Positions 57,210 through 64,000 of a DNA stretch of 64,000 nucleotides are shown here, piece by piece. Position numbers and translations under genes: made by a program. The notes under the pieces are model-generated. The model had not been told where the DNA came from, did not search any database, and saw only the letters and a program-made list of their open reading frames with translations. The DNA is from Streptomyces sp. F001 (GTDB taxonomy: Bacteria; Actinomycetota; Actinomycetes; Streptomycetales; Streptomycetaceae), in contig NZ_QZWF01000002.1 of the NCBI RefSeq assembly GCF_004187715.1, positions 310,001-374,000 of the forward strand, written 5' to 3'. Position 1 is the stretch's first letter; every line of letters begins with the position of its first letter.

Positions 57210-57446
57210 GTTCCGCTCCGGAGGATCTCCGTCGGCTGCATGCCGACCAGGCATATGCATGCTTGTAGATATTTCTATCCGGCGGAAGGGGTGGCGCGGC
57301 TGGCGTTTGGGGCGGTTCCGTTCGACGGTCGGGCGTGCGCTCGACATGCCCCGGGTCGATCCGCTCCGGCCGTGTGTACGGCGGGCAGCGGGGTACCCGT
57401 GCCGCGCTGACGTACTCGCCTCGGCAGAGCGAAGGAGGAGGCCCGC

Positions 57447-57683
57447 ATGACCAGCGGCACGGAGACCGGCGGCGTGACCGGCACGCCGGACAAGGACTAC
57501 AACCTGATCTGGTACGTGGAGGCATGCCTGAGCAACGCGCTGCGCCTGGAGACCTACATCCAGGACGCCGAACGCGACAAGGACACCGAGGTCGTGGACC
57601 TGTTCCGCAAGGCCCAGGCGGACAGCCGCAAGGGCGCCGAACTGGGCAAGGCACTGCTGCGCAGCAGGCTCGACGGCGGCTGA
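57447..57683 (+). CDS. Small acidic hypothetical protein
   Basis: 78-residue protein. The core DKDYNLIWYVEACLSNALRL, followed by TYIQDAERDKDTEVVDLFRK, suggests a pair of long helices, probably dimeric. I recall similar small proteins in Streptomyces but no function. It has no export signal. AAGGAGGAGG lies 6 bases before the ATG. A perfect 20-base terminator hairpin follows at 57701-57748. Confidence 0.75.
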   Translation: MTSGTETGGVTGTPDKDYNLIWYVEACLSNALRLETYIQDAERDKDTEVVDLFRKAQADSRKGAELGKALLRSRLDGG

Positions 57684-57700
57684 CACCGGTCCGCCGCAAG

Positions 57701-57748
57701 ACCGGGGCCCGGACACCGGCAGGCCGACGCCGGTGTCCGGGCCCCGGT
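57701..57748. terminator. 20-base perfect hairpin between convergent genes
   Basis: Perfect inverted repeat of 20 bases per arm (57701-57720 and 57729-57748) with an 8-base loop, starting ACCGGGGCCCGG and ending CCGGGCCCCGGT. Bidirectional terminator between the small acidic gene and the SpoIIE gene; the longest perfect stem I saw in the window. Confidence 0.75.
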
Positions 57749-57776
57749 GCCGCCGTACGGCCGTCAGCCGGTCACC

Positions 57777-60596
57777 TCACGGCAGCGGCTGTTCGGCCCA
57801 GATGACCTTGCCGCCGGGCAGGTAGCGCGTGCCCCAGCGCTCGGCGAGCTGTGCGACGAGAAACAGACCCCGCCCGCCCTCGTCGGTCATCGCCGCGTAC
57901 CGCAGATGGGGCGCGGTGCTGCTGCTGTCGAACACCTCGCAGATCAGGCTCCGGTCGCGCAGCACCCGTACGCGGATGGGGGTACCGCCGTACCGGATCG
58001 CGTTGGTGACCAGCTCACTCAGGATCAGCTCCGTGGTGAACGTCAGGTCCTCGAGTCCCCACTCCGTCAGCCGCCGGATGACGGAGGCGCGTACCTCCGC
58101 GACGGCCGCCGGATCGGACGGCACGTCCCAGGCGGCGACCCGGTCGGGCCCGAGCGCCCGCGTGCGCGCGACGATCAGGGCGACGTCGTCGCTCGGCCGG
58201 GCCGGCAGCCGGGAGTCCAGCACGGCCCGGCAGGTGTCCTCGGGCGACGTGCCGGCCTCTTCCAAGGCGGTGCGCAGCAGCTCCAGGCCGACGTCGATGT
58301 CGTGCTCCCGGTCCTCGACGAGCCCGTCGGTGTAGAGGACCAGTCGGCTGTCCTCGGCCACTTCCACGTCGGCCGTCTCGAACGGCAGGCCGCCGACCCC
58401 GAGCGGGGGGCCGGCGGGCACGTCGAGGAACTCCACGCCGCCGTCGGGCCGGACCAGCGCGGGCGGCGGATGACCGGCTCGGGCGATCGAACAGCGCCCC
58501 ACGACCGGATCGTAGATCGCGTACAGGCAGGTGGCGCCCGTGACCGGGGCGCTGCCGCCGTCCGCCGCATCGCCCTGGTCGGCCTCGTCCTGGTCGATCC
58601 GGGCGACCAGCTCGTCGAGCAGCCCGAGCAGTTCGTCGGGGGCGAGGTCGAGGGCGGAGAAGTTGTGCACCGCCGTGCGCAGGCGCCCCATGGTGGCGGC
58701 GGCGTGCAGCCCGTGGCCCACCACGTCGCCCACGACGAGGGCGACCCGGGCGCCGGACAGGGGCAGTACGTCGAACCAGTCGCCGCCGACGCCCGACTGC
58801 GCGGGCCGATACCGGTAGGCGATGTCCAGGGCGCTCTGCTCGGGCAGGCTGCGCGGCAGCAGGCTGCGCTGCAGTGTCACCGCCATGCTGTGCTCGCGCG
58901 TGTAGCGGCGGGCGTTGTCGATGGAGACCGCGGCGCGGGCGACGAGTTCCTCCGCGAGGGCCTGGTCTTCCGCGTCGAACGGTTCGGGATTTTCCTTGCG
59001 CCAGAACGTGACCACGCCCAGGATCAGGGAGCCCGCCCGCAGCGGCGCGGTGATCAGCGAGTGGATGCCGTACTGAAGGGTCTGTGCGGTGCGCTCGAGG
59101 TCCTGCGCCTGCCAGCCCTGTGCCTCCCGCAGCCGCGGCTCGATGATCGCCCGGCCGGCGAGCACACTGCGGGCCTGCGGCGAGGACGGGACGAACCGGA
59201 TCCGCCGGCCCACCGGATACAGCGGCGGGTCCGTCCGTATGCCGGCGAAGGCGGTGCGGCGCAGCTCCGTCCCGGGTTCGGGCTGCTCACCACCCAGCAC
59301 GGCGTCGAACAGATCGACGGTGGCGAAGTCCGCGAACCGGGGCACCGCCAGCTCCGCCAGTTCCTCGGCGGTACGGGTGACATCCAGGCTCGTCCCGATG
59401 CCCGCACCGGCGGCGTACAGCATGTCGAGGCGTTCCCGCGCCACCTCCGCCCGGCCGGACAGGGCCCGCAGCTCCGTCGAGTCACGCAGGGTCGCGACGC
59501 TGCCGGGCGGGCCGCCCCGCAGATCGGTGGGCCGCTGGTTGACCGCCAGCAGTCGGTCCTTGACCAGGTGGACCTCGTCCGTGGCCACCCGTCCCGACGC
59601 CAGCAGTTCGGCGGTCTCCGGCTCCAGGCCGAGGTCGCGGACATGGCGACCCTCGGCGTCGTCGGGCAGGCCGAGCAGTCGGCGCGCCTCGTCGTTGGCG
59701 AGCAGCAGCCCGCCGTCGCCGCCGACGATGAGCACACCCTCCCGCACCGCGTGCAGCACCGCGTCGTGGTGCTCGTACATGCGGGTCATCTCGCGCGGTC
59801 CCAGCCCGCGGGTCTGCCGCAGCAGCCGTCGGCTCACCAGTGCCGTGCCCGCGGTGGCGACGACCAGCGCCCCGGCCGCCGAGAACAGCACCATCGGCAG
59901 CTGCCGGTTGGCCGCACCTCCCACGTGCTCGGTGGTGATGCCGGCCGACACCAGGCCCACCACCTTCCCGTCGCCGTCCTTGACGGGCACCACGGCCTGC
60001 ACCAAATGGCCGATGGTGCCGTCGATCTCCTCGGTCACACTGCGCCCGGCCAGCGCCGGTGCGATGTTCCCGACGAAGCGCTTGCCGATGCGGTCCGGCA
60101 GCGGATGGGTGTAGCGGATCCCGTCGGTGTTCATGACAACGATGAAGTCGACGTGGGTCGCCTCGCGGGCCGCCTCCGCCCGCGGCTGCAGAACGGCTGT
60201 CGGATCCGGACTCCTCAGCGCATCCAAAGTCCCCGGGGCGTTGGCGAACGTCTCGGCGACGGCGAGCGACCGGTTGCGGGCCTCCTGGGTGCTGTCGTAG
60301 CGGCCCTGCAGCACCAGCGCCACCACCGCCACGACCACCAGCAGCAGCACGATGACGACCTGGAGGACGAAGACCTGCCCGGCGACACTGCGCCCGGTCA
60401 GCACCGACCGCACCCCCGCCGCCGGGCCCCGCCCCGGGCGTCCGTTCTCCCGTTGCTTCCGGTCCGGCGAGCCGTCCGGCCCCGACCGCGCCCGCCACTC
60501 GCGCACGAACAGCTTCCGCGCAGGCGTGCGCTGGTCGCGCACTGCGCGGAGAGCACTGGTGGACTGAGTCCGGGATGGACCCAATTGTCGGACCAT
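57777..60596 (-). CDS. SpoIIE-type phosphatase with extracytoplasmic sensor, PAS, GAF and ATPase domains
   Basis: 939-residue signalling protein. A membrane helix (VFVLQVVIVLLLVVVAVVAL) leads to a sCache-like sensor (VDFIVVMNTDGIRYTHPLPD, RIGKRFVGNIAPALAGRS), a second helix, a PAS domain (VLHAVREGVLIVGGDGGLLLA in outline) and a GAF domain. Then come a PP2C/SpoIIE phosphatase (GVGGDWFDVLPL, VVGDVVGHGLHAA) and a C-terminal GHKL ATPase (ILSELVTNAIRYGG). Such proteins dephosphorylate anti-anti-sigma factors to release sigma factors, and the ATPase may counteract them. The ligand of the sensor, of DcuS/CitA type, could be a dicarboxylate, but that is inference. Confidence 0.9.
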   Translation of the reverse strand: MVRQLGPSRTQSTSALRAVRDQRTPARKLFVREWRARSGPDGSPDRKQRENGRPGRGPAAGVRSVLTGRSVAGQVFVLQVVIVLLLVVVAVVALVLQGRYDSTQEARNRSLAVAETFANAPGTLDALRSPDPTAVLQPRAEAAREATHVDFIVVMNTDGIRYTHPLPDRIGKRFVGNIAPALAGRSVTEEIDGTIGHLVQAVVPVKDGDGKVVGLVSAGITTEHVGGAANRQLPMVLFSAAGALVVATAGTALVSRRLLRQTRGLGPREMTRMYEHHDAVLHAVREGVLIVGGDGGLLLANDEARRLLGLPDDAEGRHVRDLGLEPETAELLASGRVATDEVHLVKDRLLAVNQRPTDLRGGPPGSVATLRDSTELRALSGRAEVARERLDMLYAAGAGIGTSLDVTRTAEELAELAVPRFADFATVDLFDAVLGGEQPEPGTELRRTAFAGIRTDPPLYPVGRRIRFVPSSPQARSVLAGRAIIEPRLREAQGWQAQDLERTAQTLQYGIHSLITAPLRAGSLILGVVTFWRKENPEPFDAEDQALAEELVARAAVSIDNARRYTREHSMAVTLQRSLLPRSLPEQSALDIAYRYRPAQSGVGGDWFDVLPLSGARVALVVGDVVGHGLHAAATMGRLRTAVHNFSALDLAPDELLGLLDELVARIDQDEADQGDAADGGSAPVTGATCLYAIYDPVVGRCSIARAGHPPPALVRPDGGVEFLDVPAGPPLGVGGLPFETADVEVAEDSRLVLYTDGLVEDREHDIDVGLELLRTALEEAGTSPEDTCRAVLDSRLPARPSDDVALIVARTRALGPDRVAAWDVPSDPAAVAEVRASVIRRLTEWGLEDLTFTTELILSELVTNAIRYGGTPIRVRVLRDRSLICEVFDSSSTAPHLRYAAMTDEGGRGLFLVAQLAERWGTRYLPGGKVIWAEQPLP

Positions 60597-60676
60597 GTGC
60601 CCTGTCTACACTGCCGAGCCCCGGGAGGCGAGAGACGTCACGCAGTGTGGCGGAGCGTACGCATGTCGGCCGGACA

Positions 60677-63196
60677 TCAGTATGAGGGCCCGGCGCGGCG
60701 GGCCGCCAGCAGCAGCGCGATGTCGTCGTGCCGGTCGACGGCATGCCGGGCCGTGACGGTGAGCCGCTCCACGACGGCCGCCAGCGGGCGGCCGCCCGGC
60801 CGCCCGGCCGTTGCGCCCGCCTTGGCCAGGGCCACCCGCAGCGCGGTGATCCCCTCGTCGATGTCGCAGCCGGGCCGCTCGACGAGACCGTCCGTGTACA
60901 GCGCCAGCACGGCGCCGGGATCCATCGGCAGCTCCGTCACCGGATACCGGGCGAGCGGATCCACCCCGAGCACGACCCCGCCGGGGAGGTCCAGGACGTG
61001 CGTGCGGCCGTCCGCGTACCGCAACAGGGGCGGCGGATGACCGGCGCGGGCGACCCGGGCCAGGCCGGTGACGGGGTCGAGGCGGACGTAGCAGCAGGTC
61101 GCGAACTGGCTCGGCTCCAGGTCGATGAGCAGGTGATTGGTGCTGCTCATGACCTCGTCGGGAGGCCGGTCGTCGAGCGCGAACGCCCGCACCGCACTGC
61201 GCAGCTGGCCCATGGTGGCGGCTGCCTGCACACCGTGTCCCTGGACGTCGCCGATCACCAGGGCGATGCCGTCCCCGGCCTCGACGACGTCGTACCAGTC
61301 CCCGCCCACGTCCATGCCCTGGGTACCGGGCAGATAGCGGCCCGCGGTCTCCACCCGGGGGTGGTCGGGCAGCCGCCGGGGCAGCAGGGCCCGCTGGAGC
61401 CCGCGGGCCAGCGCGGCCTCCGTCTCGTAGCGCTGCGCCTTCTCCATGGCGTGCGCGATCAGCCCGGCGAGCGCGGTCAGGACGGTGCGCTCCTCGGTGC
61501 TGAAGCTGCGGGGCCGGTCGAAGCCGAGGATGCAGGAGCCGACCGGCCGTCCGGAGGCGATCAGCGGGAGGAAGGCGCGGGCTCCCTCGGTCGCGTCGAG
61601 GGGGATGCCGGGGTAGGCGGCCGACAGCGCCTGCATCGAGTCGAAGAAGAACGGCTGGCCGGTGGTCAGCGTCTCGACGCCGGGCAGCCGGGCGCTGAGG
61701 CTCACGCCCTCGAACGGTGCGAGGAACCCCGGCGGGAACCCGGTCTCCCAGGCCAGATAGAGGTGCCGTTCCTGCAGCAGGTAGATGGCGAGCCGACGGC
61801 CGCCGAACGCGGGCAGCAGCTCCTGCGTGACCACCGCGGAGACCTGCCGGGCGGTGGCCGCCTCGGTCAGGGCGATGGCGAGGACGATCGGCCGGTGGAC
61901 CGGTGAGCTCGCGGCCACTTCGGCATCGGAGGCGTCGGCGGACGCCGGAGCGGGCGTGGGGACGGCAGGAGCCTCCGTCCCCCGGCTCGCCGGGGCGACG
62001 GTGCAGGTCAGGATGTCCGGTCCCGGATGGACGGACACGGCCAGCCAGTCACCGCCGTTTCGATCGTGCAGCTCTTCCGCACGGCCGGACCGCCGGACGT
62101 GGAAGTGCACCGGGTCGGGAGACAGCAGGGCCGCGCGCAGATGGTCCTCGCAGGCCGCCTCGCCGAGCCACGGCACACCCTCCCACAGGGGCCGGCCGAG
62201 GAACCGCGCCCGCGGCTCGCCGAGGAGTTCGGCGGCACGCGGATTGGCGTAGCCGATCAGTCCCAGCCGGTCCAGGCAGAAGACACCCTGGGGGAGCTGG
62301 TCGGCCGCGGCGTCGGCCGTCGAGGCCGCGTCGAGCACGATCCCGCCGACGGGGTACGGAGCACCGGCGGCGGGCCTGCGGTCGGTGACGTCCGGGTTCC
62401 ACAGCTCCACCAGCCGCGGCGCGCCGTCGGAGGTGTGCAGGTGCACAGGTGCGGGCGGCGGCCCGCCACGGGACGCCTGGCACAGCAGCTCCAGGAAGCG
62501 ATCCGCCTCGCCCGGGGCCACGGCCCCGGTCAGGGTCGCGGCGGGGCTGGGCAGGCCCTCGGCCGGCAGCCGCAGCAGGGCTCGCGCGGCATCGTCCGCG
62601 GTGACGACATCGGTTGCCGGGTCCCAGGTGAAACGCCCGATCCGGACCGGTGCCAGCCGGGTGCCGGGCGGCCGTACGCACAGCGGCTCGTCGTCCCACA
62701 CGAGCGGTTCCCCGTCCTCCTTCAGGCGCCGCACGGCCACCCCCAGATCCTCGGCCAGCTCCGCCAGACGGTCCCGTTCGGCCAGCACCTCGGTGGCGTC
62801 CGAGGCGGTCGGCCGCAGCACGGTCAGCACGCCGTAGGGTCCCTCCTTCCCCGGGACGGGTACACAGATCGTCCCCAGGGGGAACGGCAGACCGGCCGCG
62901 AACTGGGGGTAGCGGCGCATGGCCTCCGTGACATTCGGCAGCACCACCTGCACGCCCAGCCGATAGGCGTCGGCGACCGGGAACCGGCGGTGCGCGTGCA
63001 GCCGCCACCAGGGCCGGTACAGGCGCCCGGGCAGCCCCACCAGCACGGCCAGCCGCAGAACGCCGGGGGCGCCGGAGGACAGGTAGATCCCCGCGGCGCG
63101 CCCCTCGGTGGCGCGGATCGCCTCGGCCGCGGCGTCGGCCAGCAGCGTGGCCAGCCGTCCGGGCTCTGCGTTCCGGCCCTCGACGCTCCCAGTCAT
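60677..63196 (-). CDS. SpoIIE-type phosphatase with multiple GAF/PAS domains
   Basis: 839-residue cytoplasmic signalling protein. An N-terminal GAF-like region (EGRAAGIYLSSGAPGVLRLA), a PAS domain (VFCLDRLGLIGYANPRAAEL) and a second GAF (LAIYLLQERHLYLAWETGFP) precede the phosphatase (MDVGGDWYDVVEAGD, LVIGDVQGHGVQAAATMGQL). There is no C-terminal ATPase domain. The start was put at ATG 63196, with GAGGTAGGG just before; the open frame continues 83 codons upstream without support. It precedes the membrane-bound SpoIIE gene on the same strand with an 80-base gap. Confidence 0.88.
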   Translation of the reverse strand: MTGSVEGRNAEPGRLATLLADAAAEAIRATEGRAAGIYLSSGAPGVLRLAVLVGLPGRLYRPWWRLHAHRRFPVADAYRLGVQVVLPNVTEAMRRYPQFAAGLPFPLGTICVPVPGKEGPYGVLTVLRPTASDATEVLAERDRLAELAEDLGVAVRRLKEDGEPLVWDDEPLCVRPPGTRLAPVRIGRFTWDPATDVVTADDAARALLRLPAEGLPSPAATLTGAVAPGEADRFLELLCQASRGGPPPAPVHLHTSDGAPRLVELWNPDVTDRRPAAGAPYPVGGIVLDAASTADAAADQLPQGVFCLDRLGLIGYANPRAAELLGEPRARFLGRPLWEGVPWLGEAACEDHLRAALLSPDPVHFHVRRSGRAEELHDRNGGDWLAVSVHPGPDILTCTVAPASRGTEAPAVPTPAPASADASDAEVAASSPVHRPIVLAIALTEAATARQVSAVVTQELLPAFGGRRLAIYLLQERHLYLAWETGFPPGFLAPFEGVSLSARLPGVETLTTGQPFFFDSMQALSAAYPGIPLDATEGARAFLPLIASGRPVGSCILGFDRPRSFSTEERTVLTALAGLIAHAMEKAQRYETEAALARGLQRALLPRRLPDHPRVETAGRYLPGTQGMDVGGDWYDVVEAGDGIALVIGDVQGHGVQAAATMGQLRSAVRAFALDDRPPDEVMSSTNHLLIDLEPSQFATCCYVRLDPVTGLARVARAGHPPPLLRYADGRTHVLDLPGGVVLGVDPLARYPVTELPMDPGAVLALYTDGLVERPGCDIDEGITALRVALAKAGATAGRPGGRPLAAVVERLTVTARHAVDRHDDIALLLAARRAGPSY

Positions 63197-63477
63197 CGGC
63201 CCTACCTCGTCCGTGCGCGCCGTCGCGCAGGCGGCACAGCAAGAATGCGCCACGAGGACCCCTGCCCGCACCCGGGCGGGCGCGAACGCGGGAGCGTACG
63301 GAAATGGGATGCCACAGCGACCCCGTCCCGTCAGGGCGCTTTGCCGGAACGGCAACGGGCCTCGCCCCTGTGCCGCCGACGGCCGGATGATCGAGGAACA
63401 CCGGCGGCGGACGGCACGGGGCCGCGTCCCCCTCTCCGCCGACACCGGACGACCCGCTCACCGCTTCGGGAGGAACC
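63197..63477. other. Divergent promoter region of the SpoIIE and hydrolase genes
   Basis: 281 bases between divergent genes. I saw no RNA gene, repeat or clear promoter consensus. GGGAGGA directly before 63478 is the ribosome site of the hydrolase gene. Confidence 0.4.
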
Positions 63478-64000
63478 ATGCCGCACTCGTCCGCCGACGG
63501 CCTCACCCACCGTCTGGTGCCCTCACCCGCCGGCCGGATCCACCTGGTGGAACAGGGCAGCGGACCGCTGGTGCTGCTCGTGCACGGGTTCCCCGAGGGC
63601 TGGTACTCCTGGCGTCACCAGCTGCCCGCCCTGGCGGCGGCCGGCCACCGAGCGGTGGCGATCGACGTCCGCGGCTACGGCCGCTCCTCCCGGCCGGACC
63701 CCGTGGACGCCTACCGGATGCTGGAGCTGGTGGCGGACAACGTGGCCGTGCTGGAGGCCCTGGGCGAGCGGTCCGCCGTGATCGTCGGGCACGACTGGGG
63801 CGCGACCATCGCCGCCACCTCCGCGCTGCTCAGGCCCGATGTGTTCCGCGCCGCCGGACTGCTCGGTGTGCCCTACAGCCCGCCCGGTGGGCCGAAGCCG
63901 AGCGACGTCTTCGCCGCCATGGGCGGGACGGAGGAGTTCTACGTCTCCTACTTCCAGCAGCCCGGCCGGGCCGAGGCGGAGATCGAGCCCGACGTACGCG
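63478..64000 (+). CDS. Alpha/beta hydrolase (epoxide hydrolase-like), cut by window end
   Basis: First 174 codons of an alpha/beta hydrolase. The oxyanion segment LVHGFPEGWYSWRHQLP and the nucleophile Asp in VIVGHDWGATIAA identify the epoxide-hydrolase/haloalkane-dehalogenase group, in which the nucleophile is aspartate rather than serine. The cap domain begins near PYSPPGGPKPSDV. The His and acid of the triad lie beyond the window. GGGAGGA precedes the ATG. It is divergent from the SpoIIE gene. Confidence 0.88.
   Translation, partial: MPHSSADGLTHRLVPSPAGRIHLVEQGSGPLVLLVHGFPEGWYSWRHQLPALAAAGHRAVAIDVRGYGRSSRPDPVDAYRMLELVADNVAVLEALGERSAVIVGHDWGATIAATSALLRPDVFRAAGLLGVPYSPPGGPKPSDVFAAMGGTEEFYVSYFQQPGRAEAEIEPDVR

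Noticed and set aside
57747..61040. 1097-codon plus-strand frame opposite the SpoIIE genes
   Set aside because: Antisense shadow; the minus strand carries recognisable phosphatase, PAS, GAF and ATPase motifs.

Overview
The window is a chromosomal segment of a Streptomyces or a very close relative. The base composition is very high in G+C, third codon positions are almost all G or C, and GTG starts are frequent. Neighbouring genes often overlap by ATGA or GTGA. Many families typical of Streptomyces are present: small ATP-binding anti-sigma-like proteins, SigB/F/G sigma factors, a conservon, SpoIIE phosphatases, DUF5133, DUF6325 and DUF6480 proteins, and the GlgE pathway. I saw no tRNA, rRNA, CRISPR array, transposase or phage gene. 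Family names rest on motifs read by eye; no database search was run.

Layout. 0-8 kb: a PLP decarboxylase, a stress-signalling patch (ATP-binding protein, SigB-type sigma factor, type-II NADH dehydrogenase-like protein, second ATP-binding protein) and an acyl-CoA ligase. 8-20 kb: a YbdK-type ligase, then the minus-strand operon glgE-treS-mak-glgB. Divergent from it is a degenerate ATPase-fold gene coupled to glgX. Together these genes convert trehalose through maltose and maltose-1-phosphate into branched alpha-glucan, with a debranching enzyme alongside. 20-31 kb: a VOC protein, an ANTAR protein, a second SigB-type sigma factor, hemC, a frameshifted NPP1 gene, two separate LigD-like modules, an orphan response regulator, a MarR regulator with tandem operators, a peroxiredoxin, an internally deleted peptidase gene and an aldo/keto reductase. 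30-38 kb: a self-contained fructan-utilisation locus with a LacI regulator, an intracellular GH32, two ABC permeases, a binding protein and a divergent secreted GH32. Shared operator-like sites lie between the divergent promoters. 38-49 kb: accessory genes mixed with gene remnants (HIT-family, metallophosphoesterase, 2-hydroxyacid dehydrogenase, MHYT), a ClC channel and a GH64 beta-1,3-glucanase with a LacI-type palindrome upstream. 49-56 kb: a PucR-like regulator facing a conservon (cvnA-B-C-D followed by two cytochrome P450 genes), all overlapping by a few bases. 56-64 kb: small conserved proteins, two consecutive multidomain SpoIIE phosphatases and the start of an epoxide-hydrolase-like gene cut by the window end.

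The most notable points are these. A TTA codon occurs at codon 4 of cvnA and another in the signal peptide of the secreted GH32, so both may depend on bldA. The first conservon P450 has lost the arginine of its ExxR motif. The fructan locus carries a repeated ten-base operator motif on both divergent promoters. At least six broken genes lie between 24 and 46 kb, three of them by apparent one-base indels that could also be sequence errors. Both sigma-factor genes carry similar SigB-like promoter motifs.
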